Source of the DNA: an uncultured Oscillibacter sp. | GTDB taxonomy: Bacteria > Bacillota > Clostridia > Oscillospirales > Oscillospiraceae | Direction: 5' to 3' | DNA length: 13,875 nt | Assembly (NCBI GenBank): GCA_910584995.1 | Contig: CAJUDW010000044.1 | Location: forward strand, 1-13,875 | Notes under the pieces: model-generated | Database searches by the model: none | Told to the model about the DNA's origin: nothing | The model's input: the letters and a program-made list of their open reading frames with translations, nothing else | Made by a program: the position numbers and the translations under genes | Part shown: in pieces, positions 1 through 6,118 of the stretch | Numbering within the stretch: position 1 is the first letter of the stretch | How the letters are laid out: every line of letters begins with the position of its first letter

Positions 1-27
1 GGAATAGCCAACCTCCACTTCTTGTGA

Positions 28-55
28 TTGGCTGTCTAAAGTCGATAAGCATAAT
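28..55 (+). promoter_or_regulatory. Putative sigma-A promoter for nnr
   Basis: TTGGCT at 28–33 and CATAAT at 50–55 are separated by 16 bp and lie just ahead of the nnr ribosome site. Each hexamer matches the sigma-A consensus only partly (4/6 and 5/6). The upstream gene is not in the window, so nnr could instead be transcribed from further upstream. Seen by eye only. Confidence 0.4.
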
Positions 56-81
56 AGAAAAAGAAACCAGGAGGCGGTCAT

Positions 82-1623
82 ATGAAGCTGGCATCGGCAA
101 AGCAGATGCGGGATTTGGACAACGAGGCCATCCAACGCCGGGGCATCCCCTCTATCGACCTGATGGAGCGGGCGGCGGAGGGCGTGGCGGAGGCCGCTTT
201 GGCGCTGCTGCCGGTGCGGCCGGGAAAGGCCCGGGCCGCCGTCCTCTGCGGCGCGGGGAACAACGGCGGGGACGGCATCGCCGCCGGGCGGCTGCTGTTT
301 CTGCGGGGCGTTCCCGTCCGGGTATTCCTGGCAAGCAGCTACGATCGCCTCACCCCCGACGCCCTGGAAGAGACAGGGCGTCTCTCGGAGTGCGGTATTC
401 CCCTGGAGGAATTCGATCCGGAGGACCGGGAGCAGGCATCGTGGATCCGCGCCTGCCACGTGATTGTGGACGCCCTCTTTGGCGTGGGCCTCTCCCGGGA
501 GATTGCCCCGGGCTCCCTTTTCGCCGCCGCCATTGACCAAATCAACGCCAGCAGGGCCAAGGTGGTCTCCGCCGACATCCCCAGCGGCGTAGAAACGGAC
601 ACAGGCCGGATCCTGGGCCGTGCCGTCCGGGCGGATAAAACCGTCACCTTCACCCTGCCAAAGCCCGGACTGGCCGCCGGGGACGGCGCCCTCTTCGCCG
701 GACAGGTGGAGGTGCGGGATATCGGCATCCCTGCGGATCTGGTGCAGAAACTAGCCTGCCCCGTCATGACGGTGGAGCGGGATTTCGTCCAGGCATCCCT
801 TCCCCCCCGGAAAGCCGGTGGGCACAAGGGGGATTTCGGCAAGGTGCTGGTCATCGGCGGCGCTGTGGGCTATACCGGCGCGCCCTACCTGGCCGCATCG
901 GCGGCGGTGCGGGGCGGCTGCGGGCTGGTGTACCTGGGGGTGCCGGAGAGCATCTGGGAAATTGAGACGGTGCGTTCCGTCTCCGCCATGCCCTTCCCTC
1001 TGGCGGACAAGCGGGGAAAACTCTCCCAAAAAGCCCTTCCTGCCATTCTGGAGCGGCTGGAATCCTGCGATGTGCTGGCCCTGGGCCCGGGCCTTGGCCG
1101 GTGGGAACAGACGGAATCGCTGGTGCTGGATCTGCTCCGGCAGACGGAAAAGCCGGTGGTGCTGGACGCCGACGGCATAAACGCCCTGGAGGGGCATATA
1201 GATGTATTGGACATCCGGAAGGGCCTGGCCACCATCCTGACTCCCCACGACGGGGAATTTGCCCGGATTGGCGGGGACACTTCCGGCGGACGGGTGCAGG
1301 CCGCCCGGGACTTCGCCCTGGAACACGGCTGCTTCCTGGTGCTGAAAGGCCACCGGACCGTTACGGCCACGCCCTCTGCCACCGTCCTGGTGAACACTAC
1401 CGGGAATTCCGGCCTGGCCAAGGGCGGCAGCGGCGATCTGCTGACCGGCCTCATTGCCGCCCTGCTGGCCCAGGGGGCCTCCCCGGGAATGGCGGCGGCA
1501 GGGGCCGTTTGGCTCCACGGCCGGGCCGGGGATCTGGCGGCGGCGCGGCTGACGGAATACTGCGTCACGCCGGAGGACGTCCTGGCCTCCCTGCCGGAGG
1601 CCTTTCTCGAAATTACGAAGTAG
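82..1623 (+). CDS. nnr: Bifunctional NAD(P)H-hydrate epimerase / ADP-dependent NAD(P)H-hydrate dehydratase
   Basis: This 513-aa cytosolic repair enzyme converts damaged NADHX/NADPHX back to NAD(P)H. The N-terminal YjeF_N half (about residues 1–215) interconverts the R and S hydrates, and the C-terminal ribokinase-like half (about 230–510) dehydrates the S form with ADP. Visible motifs are GAGNNGGDG at residues 57–65 (epimerase nucleotide site) and KGGSGD ending at Asp452, the usual catalytic aspartate region of the dehydratase half. Length and domain order are those of full bacterial Nnr fusions. The ATG at 82 follows AGGAGG at 69–74 with a 7-nt spacer. The next gene starts 11 nt after the stop, so the two are probably cotranscribed. 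Confidence 0.95.
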   Translation: MKLASAKQMRDLDNEAIQRRGIPSIDLMERAAEGVAEAALALLPVRPGKARAAVLCGAGNNGGDGIAAGRLLFLRGVPVRVFLASSYDRLTPDALEETGRLSECGIPLEEFDPEDREQASWIRACHVIVDALFGVGLSREIAPGSLFAAAIDQINASRAKVVSADIPSGVETDTGRILGRAVRADKTVTFTLPKPGLAAGDGALFAGQVEVRDIGIPADLVQKLACPVMTVERDFVQASLPPRKAGGHKGDFGKVLVIGGAVGYTGAPYLAASAAVRGGCGLVYLGVPESIWEIETVRSVSAMPFPLADKRGKLSQKALPAILERLESCDVLALGPGLGRWEQTESLVLDLLRQTEKPVVLDADGINALEGHIDVLDIRKGLATILTPHDGEFARIGGDTSGGRVQAARDFALEHGCFLVLKGHRTVTATPSATVLVNTTGNSGLAKGGSGDLLTGLIAALLAQGASPGMAAAGAVWLHGRAGDLAAARLTEYCVTPEDVLASLPEAFLEITK

Positions 1624-1634
1624 GGGGTTTTGGG

Positions 1635-2255
1635 GTGCGCAAATGGCTCTGCGTACCAATGATGGCCCTGTTCCTGCTGTCAGGCTGCGGCGGGACGGGA
1701 GAAACGGAGACTGCCAGTATGCGCCAGCCCTTCCACGACATGGCCGGCTGCGTGATGGAGGCGGAAGTCTCCTGCGATCAAGAGGGCCTCGCCTGGGAGG
1801 CAGTCCTCCGGTGCGATTACGTCCCCGGCGGGGAGAGCGTGGTAGAGGTGCTGTCCCCGGAGACGATTGCCGGTGTGCGGGCAGTCATCACGGACACCAG
1901 CTGGCAGCTGGAATACCAGGGAGAGTGTTTGAACGCCGGGACGCTCAGCGATCAGGAGATCAGTCCCGCCGCCTGCCTGCCCCGGCTCATGAGCGCCCTG
2001 CGGGACGGCTGGCTGCTGGAGGAGAATGAGGAGGAGTGGGACGGCGTCCCCTGCCGCCGGATCACCGTGGATCAAAGCGGCCTGCAGGACGGGAAAATCC
2101 TCTCCACCGTCTGGCTCCGGCTGGAGGGCGGGACGCCTCTCCGGGGGGAAATTGCCGTGGACGGCCAGATCATTTTGACGGCGGACTTTACGAACTTTTC
2201 TTTTTATGATACAATAGCCCCAGAATCCCAGGGGGAGCCCGGCCCCGCAGGCTGA
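1635..2255 (+). CDS. Putative lipoprotein, LolA/YdcC-like (position-based)
   Basis: A 206-aa exported lipoprotein. I chose the GTG at 1635 because AGGGGG (1622–1627) lies 7 nt upstream and the product then begins with a lipoprotein signal: Arg2-Lys3, a hydrophobic stretch, and lipobox L-S-G-Cys18. The mature part is acidic and predicted from sequence to be mainly beta strand, without membrane segments. In Bacillus the gene between acpS and alrA is ydcC, a lipoprotein of the LolA-like fold. The matching position between nnr and alr suggests a related role in envelope lipid or lipoprotein handling, but this is inference from synteny and fold-like pattern. The last 70 nt are AT-rich and carry a putative alr promoter. 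Confidence 0.8.
   Translation: MRKWLCVPMMALFLLSGCGGTGETETASMRQPFHDMAGCVMEAEVSCDQEGLAWEAVLRCDYVPGGESVVEVLSPETIAGVRAVITDTSWQLEYQGECLNAGTLSDQEISPAACLPRLMSALRDGWLLEENEEEWDGVPCRRITVDQSGLQDGKILSTVWLRLEGGTPLRGEIAVDGQIILTADFTNFSFYDTIAPESQGEPGPAG
2187..2215 (+). promoter_or_regulatory. Putative internal promoter for alr
   Basis: TTTACG at 2187–2192, a 17-bp spacer and TACAAT at 2210–2215 with a TG at the extended −10 position form a good sigma-A match. It lies inside the 3' end of the lipoprotein gene, in an AT-rich patch of otherwise GC-rich coding sequence. It would give alr transcription independent of nnr and the lipoprotein gene. Confidence 0.55.
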
Positions 2256-2284
2256 CGGCCCTCCCTTTTAAGGAAGGCGTTCCC

Positions 2285-3457
2285 ATGGATGAGACAGCTT
2301 TAAGAAGGACTTGGGCGGAAATTGATCTGGACGCCCTGGCCCACAACTACCAGCAGGCCCGGAAAATAACCGGGCCCGGCGTAAAGTACCTGGGGGTCGT
2401 GAAGGCGGATGCCTACGGCCACGGGGCCGTCCGGATATCCCGGGCCCTGGAGTCCCTGGGCGTGGACTATCTGGCGGTATCCAGCCTGGACGAGGCCCGG
2501 GAACTGCGGCAGAACGGCATCCAGGCCCCTATCCTCATCCTGGGCCACACGCCGCCGGAACTGACGGAGCAGCTGATCGCCTGCCGCATCACCCAGACGG
2601 TCTCCGCCCGGGCCAAGGCGGAGGCCTACAGCGCCGCGGCTTCCGCCTGCGGCGGCAGGCTGAAAATCCATATCAAGGTGGATACCGGCATGTCCCGCCT
2701 GGGATTTCTGGTGCGGGACGGCCATTTTGAAACGGGCGTGGAGTCCATCGCCCTTTCCTGCCGCCTGCCGGGCCTGGAGCCGGAAGGGATTTTCACCCAC
2801 TTCTCCGCCGCCGACGAGGACGGCCCGGCGGACGAGGCCTACACAGAGGAGCAGTTCCGCCTGTTTACGGCGGTCCTCTCCGCCTTGGAGACCCAGGGCA
2901 TCTCCTTCCCCCTCCGCCACTGCGCCAACAGTGGCGCCCTGGCCCGGTACCCGGAGACATATCTGGACATGGTCCGCCCCGGCATCGCCCTGTACGGGGC
3001 AGGGGCGGATCGGGAGCGGCTGGGCCTGCGGCCTGTGATGGCGCTGAAATCCAGCGTCTCCACCATCAAAATCTTTGACCCCGGTACGGATATCAGCTAC
3101 GGGCGGATTTTCCGCACGGCAGGGAAAACCCGGGTGGGGGTCCTCCCCATCGGCTACGCCGACGGGCTGTTCCGGGGCCTTTCCAACCGGGCAGCTTTCC
3201 AAACCCCCCAGGGCCCTGCCCCAATCCTTGGCCGCATCTGCATGGATATGACCATGGTGGATCTCTCTGCCCTGCCCGGCATTGGCGTCGGCAGCGAGTT
3301 GGAGATTTTCGGCGGCCTCCAGCCAGTGGACAAGCTGGCGGCCCTTCTGGGGACCATCCCCTACGAACTGACCTGCGCGGTCAGCAAGCGGGTGCCCCGG
3401 CTCTACCTGGAGGGAGGCCGGGTAGTGGAGCGGAGCCTCTGCCTCCTGCTGGACTAA
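2285..3457 (+). CDS. alr: Alanine racemase
   Basis: A 390-aa PLP enzyme that interconverts L- and D-alanine and supplies D-Ala for peptidoglycan; cytosolic homodimer. The N-terminal TIM barrel carries VVKADAYGHG, with the PLP-binding lysine at Lys40. The C-terminal beta domain carries DISYGR, with the catalytic tyrosine at Tyr272, and later RICMDMTMVDLS, a conserved Alr segment. Length is normal. ATG 2285 is preceded by AGGAAGG (2271–2277), 7 nt away. It lies 29 nt after the lipoprotein gene and is followed by mazF, the same order as Bacillus ydcC–alrA–mazEF. Transcription may come both from nnr and from the internal promoter at 2187–2215. Confidence 0.97.
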   Translation: MDETALRRTWAEIDLDALAHNYQQARKITGPGVKYLGVVKADAYGHGAVRISRALESLGVDYLAVSSLDEARELRQNGIQAPILILGHTPPELTEQLIACRITQTVSARAKAEAYSAAASACGGRLKIHIKVDTGMSRLGFLVRDGHFETGVESIALSCRLPGLEPEGIFTHFSAADEDGPADEAYTEEQFRLFTAVLSALETQGISFPLRHCANSGALARYPETYLDMVRPGIALYGAGADRERLGLRPVMALKSSVSTIKIFDPGTDISYGRIFRTAGKTRVGVLPIGYADGLFRGLSNRAAFQTPQGPAPILGRICMDMTMVDLSALPGIGVGSELEIFGGLQPVDKLAALLGTIPYELTCAVSKRVPRLYLEGGRVVERSLCLLLD

Positions 3458-3726
3458 CCCTTCACACACCAGCCCTGTCCGGCGCATAGGATAGCTGGGG
3501 GCGGAGACATCGGAATCTCCAGCTGCCGCGCCTCCCCGGGGGCCCGATTTGTCCGGGACAGCGGAAGCGACATGAATGAAGCTTTCGGCAGGAGCGGAAA
3601 AACTTCGGAAAGAGGCATTTCTTCCGGCGGCGCGGCGTATAAATTCCGGAACTGCGTGGGAGAATGAAAGTGGCCCCACCGAGTACGCTTGGTGGCGGGT
3701 ACTTCTTTCGGCGGAGTGTGAACTTT
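3458..3726 (+). other. Structured non-coding spacer between alr and mazF
   Basis: These 269 bp hold no credible antitoxin or other gene. Several inverted repeats are visible: CTGTCC (about 3476) with GGACAG (about 3554) enclosing AGCTGG…CCAGCT and a CCCCGGGG palindrome, and further down the 8-bp hairpin at 3676–3695. A TATAAA at about 3638–3643 could be a −10 element, but I see no convincing −35. The nested inverted repeats look like a dispersed intergenic repeat or a long structured leader. Confidence 0.45.
3676..3695 (+). promoter_or_regulatory. 8-bp hairpin in the mazF leader
   Basis: CCACCGAG pairs with CTTGGTGG (one G·U) around a TACG tetraloop. It ends about 15 nt upstream of the GGCGGAG ribosome site of mazF and is not followed by a T-run, so it is more likely a leader structure than a terminator. 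Confidence 0.5.
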
Positions 3727-4095
3727 GTGGATACGAGTGTCAAGCGTGGCGATATTTACTATGCCGATCTCTCCCCGGTGGTGGGCAGCGAACAGGGCGG
3801 CGTCCGGCCGGTTCTGATCATCCAGAACGACACCGGGAACCGCTACAGCCCCACTGTGATCGCGGCGGCCATAACCTCCCAGACGGGCAAAACGCGGCTG
3901 CCGACACATATCGACCTCCCTGTGGCGGAGAGCTGCGGGCTCAGCCGGGACTCTGTAGTCCTGCTGGAGCAGGTGCGGACTCTGGACAAAAAGCGTCTGC
4001 GGGAGCGGATGGGCCATGTAGAGGAACATGTGATGGAAAAAGTCGATACGGCTATTGCGGTGAGTTTTGGTTTGCCTCAAGACAGATTAGTTTAA
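3727..4095 (+). CDS. mazF: MazF/PemK-family mRNA interferase, apparently without MazE
   Basis: A sequence-specific endoribonuclease toxin of the MazF/EndoA family, 122 aa from the GTG at 3727. The core KRGDIYYADLSPVVGSEQGG, followed by VRPVLIIQND, is nearly the Bacillus EndoA signature. Arg27 and Thr50 correspond to its catalytic Arg25 and Thr48. The frame opens earlier (ATG 3664, GTG 3718), but EndoA is 116 aa and starts right at the KRGD strand. GGCGGAG at 3710–3716 sits 10 nt before GTG 3727 and too close to GTG 3718, while ATG 3664 would translate through a strong hairpin. Downstream of alr as in Bacillus, but no mazE-like gene precedes it. It may be controlled by an unlinked antitoxin or by its leader RNA. 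Confidence 0.9.
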   Translation: MDTSVKRGDIYYADLSPVVGSEQGGVRPVLIIQNDTGNRYSPTVIAAAITSQTGKTRLPTHIDLPVAESCGLSRDSVVLLEQVRTLDKKRLRERMGHVEEHVMEKVDTAIAVSFGLPQDRLV

Positions 4096-4130
4096 GCAAT
4101 CACTGCCCCGGCAGACGGGCCGTACCGACC

Positions 4131-4258
4131 CGCCGCAAGTGCGGCGCCAAGGGTTTTGGCGAAGCCAGAACCTCAAAATTGGCGGGAGCCATTCCCGGCA
4201 ATTTGAATCAAATCCAGGGGCCCCCATGCGGCTCCCGCTGCACGGGGGCCGCATGGGG
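4131..4258 (+). ncRNA. Array of four consecutive hairpins (candidate structured RNA or intergenic repeat)
   Basis: Four non-overlapping stem-loops follow one another. (1) CGCCGC/GCGGCG around AAGT, 4131–4146. (2) GGTTTTGGC/GCCAGAACC around GAA, 4152–4172, 9 bp with one G·U. (3) AAATTGGCGGGA/TCCCGGCAATTT around GCCAT, 4176–4204, 11 of 12 paired. (4) A 16-bp stem, CCCCATGCGGC/GCCGCATGGGG extended by T·G and CCCG/CGGG, around CTGCA, 4222–4258. An alternative hairpin at 4145–4161 (CGCCAA/TTGGCG) would compete with hairpins 1 and 2. None is followed by a clean T-run. It lies in the 231-bp gap between mazF and the secreted-protein gene. I cannot match it to a named riboswitch or RNA class. Confidence 0.55.
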
Positions 4259-4326
4259 ACTTTCCCCCCTTCTCTTTTCCGCGTACCAGTCACCAAAGAA
4301 ATCGGGAGCAAACGGAGGATACATAC

Positions 4327-4833
4327 ATGAAAAAGAACTGCTGGCCCACTCGGATTTTTGCCCTTCTGGTTCTCTGCGCGGCGCTGTCCACCACCGCCGC
4401 CCTGGGCGCGGAGGCGGGGTCTCCCCAGGATCCCCTGGTCACTCTCAGCTATCTGAACGACACCTTCCTCAACACCGTCCTTACCCGGGTAGATGAGAAA
4501 ATCGCCCTTCGGAACAGCCAGCTTCCCCAAGGCGGGGGCGGCTCCTTCACCGGCTCCGGCTCCTCTGCCTCCTTTACGGTGGTCACCCTTTCCGAGGGAC
4601 AAACCCTGACCGGGGGCATCGGCTGCGAGGTGATGCTGCGGGTAGGCTCCGCCGTGTGCGTCTCCCCCTCCTCCCCGGGCCTGATTGACGAGACCTCCGG
4701 CGGGACGCTGAACAGCGGCTCCGGGCTCTCCCAGAACCACCTTTACATGATGACCATTGACAACCGTGGGGTCAGAGCCACCGCCGCCACCACAAAACTG
4801 CTGGTACGGGGAAGCTACACGGTCTCCTACTGA
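4327..4833 (+). CDS. Small secreted protein of unknown function
   Basis: A 168-aa product with a classic signal peptide: Met-Lys-Lys, a hydrophobic core (about residues 10–25) and a likely cleavage after the Ala-Leu-Gly-Ala stretch near residue 28. The mature part begins with DPLVTLSYLNDTFL. It continues with a Gly/Ser-rich linker (about 68–79), a segment beginning SEGQTLTGGIGCEVMLRVGS, and a C-terminal HLYMMTIDNRGVRA…LLVRGSYTVSY segment. I recall this layout from other clostridial secreted proteins but know no function. No anchor motif, membrane helix or catalytic signature is visible. GGAGG at 4314–4318 lies 8 nt before the ATG. It appears monocistronic: a hairpin array upstream and a terminator downstream. 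Confidence 0.85.
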   Translation: MKKNCWPTRIFALLVLCAALSTTAALGAEAGSPQDPLVTLSYLNDTFLNTVLTRVDEKIALRNSQLPQGGGGSFTGSGSSASFTVVTLSEGQTLTGGIGCEVMLRVGSAVCVSPSSPGLIDETSGGTLNSGSGLSQNHLYMMTIDNRGVRATAATTKLLVRGSYTVSY

Positions 4834-4850
4834 TTCCCGCATAAAACAGG

Positions 4851-4886
4851 CCCGTCCCCGCATAGATTGGCGTGGACGGGTCTTTT
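4851..4886 (+). terminator. Rho-independent terminator of the secreted-protein gene
   Basis: CCCGTCC pairs with GGACGGG, then one C/T mismatch, then CGC/GCG around an 8-nt loop. The stem is followed directly by TCTTTTGATC. It begins 18 nt after the stop codon at 4833. Confidence 0.85.
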
Positions 4887-4905
4887 GATCCTCCGGGCAA
4901 ACATA

Positions 4906-5071
4906 AGGACCTGTATCCATCCGCGGGATGCCGGAATGGCGAGGATTTCACCGACCCGCAAGGCAAAAACCCCAGAAATACCAGATGCATTTCAAGGTTT
5001 TTTCACGCGTCTTGGCCGTAATAGCCCCGGCTGGACGGCGTTCAACGCCTGTGAGTACAGGTTCTTAGCGC
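4906..5071 (+). repeat. Diverged repeat, copy A (direct orientation)
   Basis: This stretch aligns with the reverse complement of about 5652–5910 (copy B). ACCTGTATCCATC (4909–4921) is identical to the reverse complement of 5896–5908. CCCGCAAGGCAAAAACCCCAG and the following AAATACCAGATGCATTTCAAGG have close counterparts in B. GGACGGCGTTCAACGCCTGTG (ending about 5053) matches GGACAGCATTCAAACCTGTG in B. Copy A is shorter; B has about 100 extra bp in the middle. There is no gene between 4834 and 5108, and this repeat fills most of that gap. Confidence 0.7.
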
Positions 5072-5108
5072 CCTCCGGGCCGGAGGTGCTTGGGAGGAGG
5101 ATGGCGTT

Positions 5109-5651
5109 ATGGACAAATTTCCCCTGTTGCTGGAGGGACGGCCTGTGGGAGAATTGATCACGGAGCGGGAAGCCCTTTACACCTGGTTTGACATCCGCTG
5201 CCGCCTGCCGGAAAAGGGCCTGTGGCAGGCGTGGGCCGTGGGGGATCAGGGGGAACTGCGGCTGGGTATCCCGGAGCCTGCCGAAGGCCGGACGGCGCTG
5301 CGGCGGCGGTTCTCCCGGCGGATGACGGATCCCCTGGGACGCCTCCTCCGGGGGGAACTGCGCCCGGCAGGATCCGTCCCTGTCTCAGCCGGAAGCCGGA
5401 ATCCCTGGCAATCCGCCCCACAGCCGGAATCCCTGTTCCAATCCCCACCCTGGCCCCGGCAGCGCCTGCGCGGCCAGCAGGATGCCCTGTTCCGGCGGGA
5501 AAACGGCCTCCTCTTCCTGGCACTGCCCTATGACAGCAGCAAGCCCTTTCCCCTGACATGCCTCTTCTGCTTCGCCAGCGTCCGGATGATCCAAGGCAGC
5601 CCCTATGCCGTGTTCGCCTTCGGTCCCGGTGAGGAACCGGTATTTTATTGA
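5109..5651 (+). CDS. Hypothetical protein, 180 aa
   Basis: I do not recognise this protein. The ATG at 5109 has GGAGGAGG (5093–5100) 8 nt upstream; another ATG at 5101 directly abuts that site and opens a short frame only. The N-terminal half (about 1–85) is a compact mixed segment with MDKFPLLLEGRPVGEL and many Arg. The middle (about 86–120) is Pro/Ser/Gln-rich and looks disordered. The C-terminal 50 residues carry a hydrophobic stretch, ending FAFGPGEEPVFY. There is no signal peptide or convincing membrane helix, and I see no catalytic motif. The gene sits almost exactly between two inverted repeat copies (A ends about 5071, B begins right after the stop), so it may have moved as a unit. 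Confidence 0.7.
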   Translation: MDKFPLLLEGRPVGELITEREALYTWFDIRCRLPEKGLWQAWAVGDQGELRLGIPEPAEGRTALRRRFSRRMTDPLGRLLRGELRPAGSVPVSAGSRNPWQSAPQPESLFQSPPWPRQRLRGQQDALFRRENGLLFLALPYDSSKPFPLTCLFCFASVRMIQGSPYAVFAFGPGEEPVFY

Positions 5652-5910
5652 TTTAGGCCCTATATCCACAGGTTTGAATGCTGTCCGGCTGGGTTTTTTG
5701 CAGCCCTGCCCCATTAAAAATCTTTGCAATACAGAAAATATCCCTGGGAATTTTACCTTGTCCCGTGACCCTCCCCTCTCGCCTGAGCATATTGCCAATT
5801 TTCAAACAATGCTTGGTAGTCCTGGGATTTTTCGCTTGCAGGTAGGCAAAACCCCTTCTCTATCCCGCATCTCATTCTCTATCCCGCATCTCACTGATGG
5901 ATACAGGTTC
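5652..5910 (-). repeat. Diverged repeat, copy B (inverted orientation)
   Basis: Read on the minus strand, this region repeats the order of blocks in copy A: CCTGTATCCATC; then a GATGCGGGATAGAGAA unit (present twice); then CTGCAAGCGAAAAATCCCAG and the CTACCAAGCATTGTTTGAAAA block; and finally CAGCCGGACAGCATTCAAAC with CTGTGG. About 100 bp between the last two blocks is not found in copy A. It is clearly more AT-rich than the neighbouring genes. The 467 bp from 5652 to 6118 hold no gene, only this repeat followed by the nrdR leader. Confidence 0.7.
5856..5893. repeat. Perfect 19-bp tandem duplication inside copy B
   Basis: TTCTCTATCCCGCATCTCA occurs at 5856–5874 and again, identical and directly adjacent, at 5875–5893. 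Copy A has only one diverged equivalent of the unit. Confidence 0.95.
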
Positions 5911-6040
5911 TTTGCAGTTGGATTCAGGAAAAAAACGACAATTTTCTGCAAAATTCGTCCGGAAACAGCAGTTACCCACTGCCTGCGGCAATAAAATTTT
6001 CCAAATTTCGTATTTTCCCCTACCGTTTTCCCGAAAATTG

Positions 6041-6049
6041 TGCTACAAT
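6041..6049 (+). promoter_or_regulatory. Extended −10 promoter for nrdR
   Basis: TGC followed by TACAAT at 6044–6049 is a good extended −10 element in an AT-rich stretch 70 nt before the nrdR start. No convincing −35 hexamer is present at 16–18 bp. I do not see an NrdR box here. Confidence 0.5.
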
Positions 6050-6118
6050 TGTTTCCATCTTCCAGGATACGCCCCACACAAACGAACACCCGCCGTTTTG
6101 GCGAGAGGAGGTTTCCCT

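Noticed and set aside
2300..3679. A 459-codon minus-strand open frame over alr
   Set aside because: GC-rich codon bias of alr leaves the opposite strand open; the translation has no family resemblance and no ribosome site.
3664..3726. ATG at 3664 as the mazF start (143-aa product)
   Set aside because: It would add 21 residues absent from EndoA homologues, encodes them from a hairpin, and its upstream GGGAG is only about 2 nt from the ATG.
4131..4258. Assignment of the four-hairpin array to a named riboswitch (c-di-GMP, c-di-AMP, fluoride, cobalamin considered)
   Set aside because: None of the conserved loop or junction sequences of those classes is visible; only generic stems can be supported.
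3576..4496. A 306-codon plus-strand frame overlapping the spacer, mazF and the secreted-protein gene, considered as a hidden antitoxin
   Set aside because: It runs out of frame through two convincing genes, has no antitoxin-like ribbon-helix-helix pattern and no ribosome site.
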